A stretch of 5,851 nucleotides of DNA from Acidimicrobiales bacterium. GTDB lineage: Bacteria > Actinomycetota > Acidimicrobiia > Acidimicrobiales > Aldehydirespiratoraceae. The notes beneath the pieces were generated by a model. It was not told where the DNA came from. It ran no database searches and saw only the letters and a list, made by a program, of their open reading frames with translations. Positions 1 through 5,087 of the stretch are shown in pieces (the stretch's first letter is position 1; every line of letters begins with the position of its first letter). Location of the stretch: positions 1-5,851 of the forward strand of contig BQJV01000226.1 of assembly GCA_021604885.1 (NCBI GenBank). Reading direction: 5' to 3'. The position numbers were made by a program, and so were the translations under genes.

Positions 1-777
1 GGCCGACATCATCAGCACGGCCGCCGCTCCGTCGGAGATCTGGGACGACGAACCGGCGGTGTGGATGCCGTCCTCGCGGGCGACCGGCTTCAGGCCAGCG
101 AGCGCTTCGAGGCTGGTGTCGCGAGGCACTTCGTCACGGGCGAACTCGACGGTCTCGCCCGTCTTCTTGCCCTCCTCGTCGACGAGGACCGCGTCGAGCG
201 GCACGATCTGCGTCTCGAACCGTCCCTCGGCCCACGCGGTCGCCGCTCGCTCCTGGGACTCCAGACCGAACACATCGGTGTCGTCTCGGGTGATCCCGTA
301 CTTCGTGGCGATGCGCTCCGCTCCCTCGAACTGGGACGTGAACTCGTGGTGGTCGAAATAGCTCCGGCTCACGGGGCGGCCCGGACCGTTCGCCGTGTTG
401 GACCCGACCGGCAGCATCGTCATCACCTCGACCCCGCACGCGAGCACGACGTCCTCCACCCCCGACGCCACGAGCGAGTACCCGAGGTTCACGGCGTGCT
501 GGCTCGAACCGCACTGGGAATCGACAGTCGAGCAGGCGGTGTTCTCGTCGCCGCCATGGCTGAGCCAGGCGGTGCGGGTGATGTTCATGCCCTGCGCACC
601 GATCTGGTTGATGCACCCGCCGATGACCTGGTCGACATCGCTGCTCGCCACGCCGGCCCGCTCGAGACACGCCATCTGGATCGGTCCGAGGATGTCGGCC
701 GGATGGGTGTGACCGAGCGTGCCGTTCTTCTTGCCCACAGCGGATCGGACGGCTTCGACGATGACGACGTCGGTCAT
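1..777 (-). CDS. Thiolase (acetyl-CoA acetyltransferase family), FadA5-like; C-terminus outside window
   Basis: The product is a thiolase, which cleaves a 3-ketoacyl-CoA with CoA in beta-oxidation or runs the reverse condensation. The minus-strand frame is open from ATG 777 to base 1 (259 codons). It starts MTDVVIVEAVRSAVGK, the usual thiolase N-terminus. VIGGCINQIG lies at about residues 51-60, and the nucleophile is Cys89 in DSQCGSSQHA. HTAGSSSQISDGAAA follows near residues 240-254. Thiolases are about 390 residues, so roughly 130 are missing, including the catalytic His (GHP motif) and second Cys (CxGGG motif). From memory, the GGC..Q.G..., FGLESQ.RA, AWAEGRF and GIHTAG.SSQISDGAAAV blocks closely match mycobacterial FadA5, a steroid side-chain thiolase. 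That subtype is inference and a generic thiolase is possible. The start is fixed by GAGGAG seven bases upstream. It is divergent from the ferritin-like gene. Confidence 0.93.
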   Translation of the reverse strand, partial: MTDVVIVEAVRSAVGKKNGTLGHTHPADILGPIQMACLERAGVASSDVDQVIGGCINQIGAQGMNITRTAWLSHGGDENTACSTVDSQCGSSQHAVNLGYSLVASGVEDVVLACGVEVMTMLPVGSNTANGPGRPVSRSYFDHHEFTSQFEGAERIATKYGITRDDTDVFGLESQERAATAWAEGRFETQIVPLDAVLVDEEGKKTGETVEFARDEVPRDTSLEALAGLKPVAREDGIHTAGSSSQISDGAAAVLMMSA

Positions 778-784
778 GAAAGTG

Positions 785-792
785 CTCCTCTT
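785..792 (-). promoter_or_regulatory. Ribosome binding site of the thiolase gene
   Basis: Read on the minus strand, the sequence is AAGAGGAG, followed by seven bases (CACTTTC) and then ATG at 777. It is a strong Shine-Dalgarno match and decides the thiolase start. The ferritin-like, amidohydrolase and FadD-like genes nearby lack such a site. Confidence 0.8.
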
Positions 793-807
793 CGGCGAAC
801 GAGACCC

Positions 808-836
808 AGCGTGATCTGCACTGAACGTGAACGCAA
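808..836 (-). promoter_or_regulatory. Candidate promoter of the thiolase gene
   Basis: On the minus strand TTGCGT (836-831) is separated by 17 bases from CACGCT (813-808). This gives a half-matching -35 box and an ANNNT-type -10 box. Transcription would start near 800, leaving a leader of about 24 bases that contains the ribosome binding site. The match is weak and rests on spacing and position. A direct repeat TGAACG TGAACG lies between the two boxes. Confidence 0.3.
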
Positions 837-849
837 GGCGAGCGGGTTC

Positions 850-855
850 TACGCT
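850..855 (+). promoter_or_regulatory. -10 box of a likely leaderless promoter for the ferritin-like gene
   Basis: TACGCT fits the TANNNT -10 consensus and ends eight bases before ATG 864. Transcription would then begin at or within two bases of the start codon. No Shine-Dalgarno sequence lies at a useful distance, which fits a leaderless message as is common in actinomycetes. I see no good -35 box; GTGAAC at 827-832 has the right spacing but matches poorly. Confidence 0.5.
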
Positions 856-863
856 GGCATGCC

Positions 864-1973
864 ATGACTGCCGTCGACACGCCCGATCTTCCCGACCAGC
901 AGGAGATGGACCAGTCCATCAAGCTGATCACCGACAACGCGGACCGGGTGTTCTCCTGGAAGTACGACCGCGAGCGCGATCAGCTCGTCACGCTCTACAA
1001 CCGCGCCATGGCGTCGCAGTGGGACTCCGTCAACGACCTGGACTGGGCGACCGACGTCGATCCCGAATACCTCGTCCACACGACACAGAAGGACAACGCG
1101 ACGGTCGCGATGGCCCGGGCGGCCAAGGACCTGCCCGGATCACCCTTCGCCAACTGGTCGGAGGAGCAGTTCACCCAACTGTCGATCGAGTCCCTCAAGG
1201 CGACACTGAGCCAGTTCATGCACGGCGAGCAGGGCGCCATGATGGTCGCCGCGAAGATCTGCGAGACGGTGCCGTGGATCGACGCCAAGTACTACGCCGC
1301 GACCCAGACGATGGACGAGGCCCGCCACACCGAGGTGTTCGCCAAGTACCTCCACACGAAACTCGGCGACGCCTATCCGATGAGCCCGTTCCTCGAGGAG
1401 CAGATCCAGGTGCTCGTCGAGGACAGCCGCTGGGACATCGCCTACCTCGGCATGCAGATCATCATCGAGTCGCTCGCCCTCGCCGCCTTCGGCCAGATGC
1501 TGCGCGTGACCGAGGAGCCGCTCTTGCGCAAGCTCCTGCGCTACGTCCTCTCCGACGAGGCGCGCCACGTCGCCTTCGGCATCCTCTCCCTGGGCGAGTT
1601 CTACGAGGGGCTCAGCGAGGCGGAGTTGAAGGACCGCCAGGAGTTCATGGCGGAGAACACCATCCGCAACCGCACCCGGTCCACCACTCCCGAGATCTGG
1701 GAGCGGATGAACATGAACGTGGACGAGGTGCGCCCCTTCCTGATGGAAGCCGCCGCCTCGCTCGACAGCTCCTACTTCACCACCTTCCAGGCCGGCTTCT
1801 TCTCGAAGCTCGTCCCGAACACTCGCCGGCTCGGCCTCCTCGATGCCAACGACGGCCTCCTGCGTCGCCAGTGGGGCGAGGCGGGCCTGATGGAGTACGA
1901 GTCCGCCGACTCGACCGCTGAGGACTACGACTCCTACGACGCGGTCGCCGCGGACCGCGCCGCAGCCGGGTGA
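864..1973 (+). CDS. Ferritin-like diiron oxidase/oxygenase-like protein
   Basis: This 369-residue protein has the ligand pattern of a carboxylate-bridged diiron four-helix bundle. Glu122 is in HGEQGA, Glu152 and His155 in DEARHTEV, Glu202 in IIIESLAL, and Glu232 and His235 in DEARHVAF. The E-30-ExxH, E-30-ExxH spacing is regular, and the six ligands make the usual four-Glu, two-His set. The residue four before Glu232 is Val, so the extra His that I recall in the N-oxygenase AurF appears absent. An N-terminal LYNRAMASQWDSVNDLDW block (about 44-61) is recurrent in bacterial ferritin-like oxygenase-type proteins. Residues 345-369 are acidic and low in complexity, probably a disordered tail. Such proteins activate O2 for oxidation or hydroxylation; the substrate is unknown, and an R2-like oxidase is an alternative. 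ATG 864 is preferred because ATG 859 hits a stop after two codons. The stop overlaps the next gene's start. Confidence 0.85.
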   Translation: MTAVDTPDLPDQQEMDQSIKLITDNADRVFSWKYDRERDQLVTLYNRAMASQWDSVNDLDWATDVDPEYLVHTTQKDNATVAMARAAKDLPGSPFANWSEEQFTQLSIESLKATLSQFMHGEQGAMMVAAKICETVPWIDAKYYAATQTMDEARHTEVFAKYLHTKLGDAYPMSPFLEEQIQVLVEDSRWDIAYLGMQIIIESLALAAFGQMLRVTEEPLLRKLLRYVLSDEARHVAFGILSLGEFYEGLSEAELKDRQEFMAENTIRNRTRSTTPEIWERMNMNVDEVRPFLMEAAASLDSSYFTTFQAGFFSKLVPNTRRLGLLDANDGLLRRQWGEAGLMEYESADSTAEDYDSYDAVAADRAAAG

Positions 1974-2779
1974 CCTCGACGCTCGCCCCGTCGGACATCG
2001 ACACGTTTCGACGCGACGGCGCGGTCGTTCTCCGCGGCGCCCTCGACGCGGCATGGCTCCAGCTCCTCGCCGACGGTGTGGAACACAACCGGACGAACCC
2101 GAGCGACTGGTCTCACTGGTACACCCGCAGCGACGAAGCAGTCGGCTTCTGGACCGACTACGTCACCTGGCCCGAGGTGGAGCCCTACCGTCGTGTCGCG
2201 TTCGAGAGCGGATTGGCGGCGCTGGCCGGCGAGTTGATGGGGTCCGAGTCCGTTCGGTTCTTCCACGAGCACGTCCTGGTGAAGGAACCCGGCGCCGTCG
2301 AGCGCACTCCCTGGCACCACGACCAGCCGTACTACTGCATCGACGGCGACCAGAACGTCAGCATGTGGATCGCGCTGGACCCGGTGCCGGAGGAGACCGC
2401 GATGCGGTTCATCGCAGGATCCCATCGCTGGGGTCGCTGGTTCGTGCCGAGGATGTTCGTGGACTCCACGCCCTACGTCGCCGATCCCGGCGGTCGGTAC
2501 GAACTCGTGCCCGATCTCGACGCCGAGATCGAGGATCACAAGGTGATCGGCTTCGCCGTCGAACCCGGCGACGTCGTCTGCTTCCACTACCGCACGCTGC
2601 ACGACGCGCCCGGCAACACGCTGGCCTCGCGCCGCCGCGCCGTCTCGCTGCGGTGGATCGGGGACGACGCGGTTTTCGCCGAACGCCCGTGGCCGGTCTC
2701 GCCGCCCTATGAGGCCGACGGCCTCGTCGTCGGCGGGCCGCTGGGCGACGACTCGCGTTTCCCGCTCGTGGTCGGCTGA
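1970..2779 (+). CDS. Phytanoyl-CoA dioxygenase (PhyH) family Fe(II)/2-oxoglutarate oxygenase
   Basis: This 269-residue protein belongs to the PhyH family, whose members use Fe(II), O2 and 2-oxoglutarate to hydroxylate acyl-CoAs or small natural products, mostly in the cytoplasm. The facial triad is His116-x-Asp118 in TPWHHDQPYY plus distal His211 in RTLHDAPGN. Arg221-Arg223, about 11 residues beyond, would bind the 2-oxoglutarate carboxylate. The opening DIDTFRRDGAVVLRG (9-23) and PGDVVCFHYRTLH are typical of the family, and the length is normal. The GTG start at 1970 shares GTGA with the stop of the ferritin-like gene, so translation is very probably coupled and both proteins would be made together. 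Substrate is not predictable: the pathway context suggests an acyl-CoA or sterol derivative, but many PhyH proteins act on unrelated molecules. Confidence 0.9.
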   Translation: MTSTLAPSDIDTFRRDGAVVLRGALDAAWLQLLADGVEHNRTNPSDWSHWYTRSDEAVGFWTDYVTWPEVEPYRRVAFESGLAALAGELMGSESVRFFHEHVLVKEPGAVERTPWHHDQPYYCIDGDQNVSMWIALDPVPEETAMRFIAGSHRWGRWFVPRMFVDSTPYVADPGGRYELVPDLDAEIEDHKVIGFAVEPGDVVCFHYRTLHDAPGNTLASRRRAVSLRWIGDDAVFAERPWPVSPPYEADGLVVGGPLGDDSRFPLVVG

Positions 2780-2788
2780 CTCAGACCA
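2769..2788. terminator. Weak stem-loop across the convergent stops of the dioxygenase and GNAT genes
   Basis: TGGTC (2769-2773) can pair with GACCA (2784-2788) around a ten-base loop holding both stop codons. Only one base separates the two genes, so any terminator here must use coding sequence. The stem is short and no T-run follows, so the call is tentative. Confidence 0.18.
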
Positions 2789-3284
2789 TCTCCGGTGGTG
2801 GGGCCGGGTCGACGAGCACGAGCCGCCAACGGGTGCGGTCGCCGAGCGTCTGGATCAGTTCGAAGCCGAGCCGAACGAGCACGGCTTCGCTCGCGGTATT
2901 GCCGAGGGTGACCCCGGCGTAGATCTCGTCGATGCCGAGGCTCGCGGCATGACCGACGACCGCCAGGCCGGCGTTGGTGACGTACCCCTGGCCCGTCGCA
3001 TCGGCCGCGAGCCAGTACCCGAAGACCGCCTGTCGGGTGCCGAGGTCGACGAGGTCCATGCGGCCGACGAGCTCACCCTCGACCATCATCGCGAACCAGT
3101 GGTCGAACCGGTTCTTCGCGGCGAGTTTCGTTCGGAGTTCGTCGACCGGGAGGTGCTGGTCGAACACGTCGCCCTGCGCGGACAGGTGGTCGCGGTTCGC
3201 GACGAGCACGGCATGGAGCGCGTCCGCATCGGCCGCGTCGAGCGGCTGCAGGGTCAATCGTGGATCCGACGTCGTCAGCAGCAC
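2781..3284 (-). CDS. GNAT family N-acetyltransferase (RimJ/RimL type)
   Basis: The 167-residue product fits the acetyl-CoA-dependent GNAT fold, RimJ/RimL branch. These enzymes acetylate protein N-termini, amino-sugars or small amines. An early RLTLQPLDAADADAL block matches the first strand and helix. WFAMMVEGELVGRMDL (63-78) is the beta2-beta3 region. VFGYWLAADATGQGYVTNA (88-105) is the acetyl-CoA motif with the G98-Q-G100 pyrophosphate loop, and NTASEAVLVRLGFE (129-142) is the closing helix. The usual Q/R at the start of the Q/RxxGxG/A loop is Asp95. The start is GTG 3284, preceded by GGAGG (3293-3289) at a rather short four-base spacing; an in-frame stop lies seven codons upstream, so no longer start exists. 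It is convergent with the dioxygenase gene. Its substrate and any link to the flanking catabolic genes are unknown. Confidence 0.85.
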   Translation of the reverse strand: MLLTTSDPRLTLQPLDAADADALHAVLVANRDHLSAQGDVFDQHLPVDELRTKLAAKNRFDHWFAMMVEGELVGRMDLVDLGTRQAVFGYWLAADATGQGYVTNAGLAVVGHAASLGIDEIYAGVTLGNTASEAVLVRLGFELIQTLGDRTRWRLVLVDPAPPPEMV

Positions 3285-3349
3285 CGCGCCTCCAGGTGGG
3301 CCTCAGTGCCGTCGTCGACGGAGGCGGTCGAGGTGAATTCAGCCTTCAT
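3275..3349 (-). CDS. Possible 24-residue leader ORF upstream of the GNAT gene
   Basis: A minus-strand ATG at 3349 opens a 24-codon ORF ending in Cys-Cys and TGA (3277-3275). The peptide begins MKAEFTSTASVDDGTEAHL. It overlaps the GNAT GTG start (3284) by ten bases, in another frame, and contains the GNAT ribosome binding site (3293-3289). Ribosomes finishing it would stop just past that start, an arrangement that can couple translation. Third positions are mostly G or C, but so is the whole region, and I see no clear ribosome binding site for it. It resembles no peptide I know and may be chance. Confidence 0.25.
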   Translation of the reverse strand: MKAEFTSTASVDDGTEAHLEARCC

Positions 3350-3424
3350 GCCCGCATGTCCGCGCGGCGAGCGCACGCGTCGCCCGCGTGCCGGAACTCG
3401 CGGGCACACACCGACGACATGCAG

Positions 3425-3429
3425 CAGGA
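3425..3429 (+). promoter_or_regulatory. Ribosome binding site of the HIT gene
   Basis: CAGGA is followed by seven bases and ATG 3437. It supports 3437 over the in-frame ATG at 3419, which lies upstream of this site. I find no TANNNT box at a leaderless distance here, so this gene probably uses a normal leader. Confidence 0.55.
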
Positions 3430-3436
3430 TCCCGGG

Positions 3437-3856
3437 ATGGACGACTGCGTGTTCTGCCTGATCCTCGCCGGAGAGCTGCCGGCGTCGTTCGTGCACGAAG
3501 GTCCGGACGTCGTGGCTTTCATGGACATCCAGCCGGCGACACCCGGCCACCTGCTCGTGATCCCGCGAGACCATCATGCCGATCTCAGCGACGTCCGACC
3601 GGACATCGCGGCCGAGATGATGATCGTCGGGCAACGACTCGGCGCGGCGATGCGCGAGACCACACTGCGCGTCGACGGCATCAACCTCTTCTACGCGGAC
3701 GGCGAGCCCGCCGGCCAGGAGGTGTTCCACGCTCACCTCCATGTCATCCCTCGCTGGGACGGCGACGGCTTTCTGATCCAACCCACCTACGGCGAACTCC
3801 CCGGACGCAGCGAACTCGATCGCAACGCCGGCCTCATCCGCGAAGCCGACGGCTGA
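3437..3856 (+). CDS. HIT family protein (histidine triad nucleotide hydrolase)
   Basis: This 139-residue protein has the complete HIT signature. His98-Ala-His100-Leu-His102-Val-Ile forms the catalytic triad in VFHAHLHVIP. The N-terminus MDDCVFCLILAGELPAS carries the Cys-x-x-Cys-type start common in bacterial HIT proteins. VVAFMDIQPATPGHLLVIP (25-43) and GINLFYADGEPAGQ (81-94) complete the family core. HIT proteins hydrolyse nucleotide phosphoramidates, aminoacyl- or acyl-adenylates or dinucleoside polyphosphates in the cytoplasm. ATG 3437 is chosen because CAGGA lies seven bases upstream and family members begin with this segment. ATG 3419 would add six residues, and an upstream GTG at 3260 would run into the GNAT gene. 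It is divergent from the GNAT gene and convergent, five bases apart, with the amidohydrolase gene. A direct role in the neighbouring CoA pathway is not shown. Confidence 0.92.
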   Translation: MDDCVFCLILAGELPASFVHEGPDVVAFMDIQPATPGHLLVIPRDHHADLSDVRPDIAAEMMIVGQRLGAAMRETTLRVDGINLFYADGEPAGQEVFHAHLHVIPRWDGDGFLIQPTYGELPGRSELDRNAGLIREADG

Positions 3857-3869
3857 CGCGCTCAGGCCG
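3850..3869. terminator. Stem-loop enclosing both stop codons between the HIT and amidohydrolase genes
   Basis: CGGCTGA (3850-3856) pairs with TCAGGCCG (3862-3869) across a five-base CGCGC loop, with one bulged G. The stem has seven pairs, five of them G-C, and covers the stop codons of both convergent genes. It reads as a hairpin on either strand and could act as a compact bidirectional terminator. No T-run follows on either side, so intrinsic termination is uncertain. Confidence 0.35.
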
Positions 3870-5016
3870 CCGGTGCCGTGGCCAACAGCTCGACGCTCGG
3901 GCCGTGCTCGGCCGCGAGCGGGGCGAGCGCATCGAGGTCGAAGCCGTAGACGTCGGCCGCGTTCTCCGACAGGATCCGACGGACGTCGGCCGGATCCTTG
4001 TCGTGGAACGCCCGCTGCAGCGCGGCCTGGGTGTTCGGGTAGCAACCCTCGTCGTGGGGATAGTCGCTGCCCCACAGGATCTTGTCGACGCCGATGGCGG
4101 TCAGCTCCTCGTCGGTCATCGGGGGGATCTGGGACGCGACGTAACAGTTCTGCGCCCAGTACTCGCTCGGCTGTCGGGGGATCGCCTGGTCGGAGTCGAA
4201 GCCGAGCTCGCCCATCTTCCCGGTGCGCACGCCCATCGCCATCATGTCGAGCATCCGGATCGCGTCGGGCACCCACCCGGCGCCCTGCTCGGTCAGCACG
4301 AGCTTGAGCGACGGGTGACGTTCGAAGACCCCACCGATGATCAGGTGGGTCAGTGCGCGATGGGCGAACCAACCCTGCTCGATGATCCAGATGACACTGC
4401 CGGCCGGCTCGTCGCCGTAGTCCGGGCTCGCCGATCCGGTGTGATGGTTCATCACGACACCGAGGTCCGCGCAGAGCTGCCAGATCGGTTCGTAGGTGCT
4501 GTGGTGGAGGCCGGGCAGCCCGGAATCCTCGGGCGCGCCGGGGATGAGCACGCCGCCGCGCAGGTCGTTCTCGGCGATGAAGCGGATGTCGTCGAGCGCA
4601 TCGTCGACGTCGTTGAGGAAGATCTGGCCGATGCCGGCCCGACGCTCGGGATACTCACCGCACCAGTCCGCCAGCCATCGATTGTGGGCCCGGATCCCGG
4701 CGAGACGCTGCTCGTAGTCCTCCGCGGTGGGCGGACGCGAGACGAGCGAACTCGTCGGGAAGAAGGGCGGCACGGTGTTGGGGAACACGACCTCGGCGAC
4801 GACGCCCTGATCGTTCTGCTCGGAGATGCGCTGCTCGTTGTCCCAGTTGCGCGTGCGCTTGGTGTTCGTCTTCTGCAGGTCCCGGAACGGGTTGCTGTAC
4901 GCGCCCCGCCAGGCGTCGAAGTCCTCGTGCCACCTGGCCTCGAGATACTCCTTGTAGGTGTCGATCGCGGCCCCGGCGTGGCAGTCGCTCGAGATGACGG
5001 TGTAGCGCTCGTTCAT
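3862..5016 (-). CDS. Amidohydrolase-2 family metal-dependent hydrolase (TIM barrel)
   Basis: This 384-residue protein matches the amidohydrolase-2 group, which includes ACMSD-like decarboxylases and many uncharacterised actinobacterial hydrolases. Candidate metal ligands are Asp11-x-His13 in SSDCHAG, His191/His192 in VMNHHTG, and Asp318 in WGSDYPHDEG. Glu243 in LTEQGAGWVP is a further active-site candidate. The ending ILSENAADVYGFD (348-360) is the family's usual last helix. An Asp-x-His replaces the His-x-His of ACMSD at the first site, which is common in this branch. The reaction may be C-C or C-N/C-O bond hydrolysis or decarboxylation of a ring-derived acid; substrate unknown. ATG 5016 is preferred over the in-frame codon at 5058 because the conserved NERYTVISSDCH segment follows it, a -10 box sits seven bases upstream, and the extra 14 residues (MRSTRVASGRSVEP) look non-conserved. 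It shares a divergent promoter region with the FadD-like gene. Confidence 0.88.
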   Translation of the reverse strand: MNERYTVISSDCHAGAAIDTYKEYLEARWHEDFDAWRGAYSNPFRDLQKTNTKRTRNWDNEQRISEQNDQGVVAEVVFPNTVPPFFPTSSLVSRPPTAEDYEQRLAGIRAHNRWLADWCGEYPERRAGIGQIFLNDVDDALDDIRFIAENDLRGGVLIPGAPEDSGLPGLHHSTYEPIWQLCADLGVVMNHHTGSASPDYGDEPAGSVIWIIEQGWFAHRALTHLIIGGVFERHPSLKLVLTEQGAGWVPDAIRMLDMMAMGVRTGKMGELGFDSDQAIPRQPSEYWAQNCYVASQIPPMTDEELTAIGVDKILWGSDYPHDEGCYPNTQAALQRAFHDKDPADVRRILSENAADVYGFDLDALAPLAAEHGPSVELLATAPAA

Positions 5017-5023
5017 GGGCTCG

Positions 5024-5029
5024 ACGCTA
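5024..5029 (-). promoter_or_regulatory. -10 box of a likely leaderless promoter for the amidohydrolase gene
   Basis: On the minus strand TAGCGT ends seven bases before ATG 5016, so the transcript would start almost at the start codon. A TCGACC -35 candidate (5052-5047) lies 17 bases upstream. No Shine-Dalgarno sequence is present. Confidence 0.5.
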
Positions 5030-5046
5030 CGTCCCGACGCCACCCG

Positions 5047-5054
5047 GGTCGACC
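5047..5054. promoter_or_regulatory. Palindrome GGTCGACC, candidate shared -35 element or operator
   Basis: The perfect eight-base palindrome supplies TCGACC on both strands, a four-of-six match to TTGACA. Spacing is 17 bases to the amidohydrolase -10 box and 19 bases to the FadD-like -10 box. It could serve both divergent promoters or bind a dimeric regulator. Short palindromes are common in GC-rich DNA, so this is tentative. Confidence 0.3.
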
Positions 5055-5073
5055 TCACGCGCCGCCCGGCCGA

Positions 5074-5079
5074 TACCGT
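5074..5079 (+). promoter_or_regulatory. -10 box of a likely leaderless promoter for the FadD-like gene
   Basis: TACCGT fits TANNNT and ends eight bases before GTG 5088. The sequence between (CGGCAGCC) holds no Shine-Dalgarno motif. This is the same arrangement as at the ferritin-like and amidohydrolase genes. Confidence 0.5.
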
Positions 5080-5087
5080 CGGCAGCC

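Noticed and set aside
815..835. Full KstR-type operator
   Set aside because: Only one half-site matches. The second GAAC is in direct orientation, so the inverted repeat needed by a TetR-family dimer is absent.
61..867. Plus-strand open frame of 268 codons opposite the thiolase gene
   Set aside because: The minus-strand thiolase frame has a clear family match with active-site Cys89 and a good ribosome binding site; the plus-strand frame resembles nothing.
1140..2054. Minus-strand open frame of 304 codons opposite the diiron protein gene
   Set aside because: It mirrors the codons of a gene with all six metal ligands, and shows only Glu/Val/Leu/Arg-rich shadow composition.
3260..3436. Upstream extension of the HIT gene to GTG 3260
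   Set aside because: It would overlap the GNAT start, adds an Arg/Ala-rich segment not found in HIT proteins, and has no ribosome binding site. CAGGA before 3437 fits the family N-terminus.
5017..5058. 14-codon N-terminal extension of the amidohydrolase
   Set aside because: The conserved family start follows ATG 5016, and the candidate -10 box would lie inside the longer frame.
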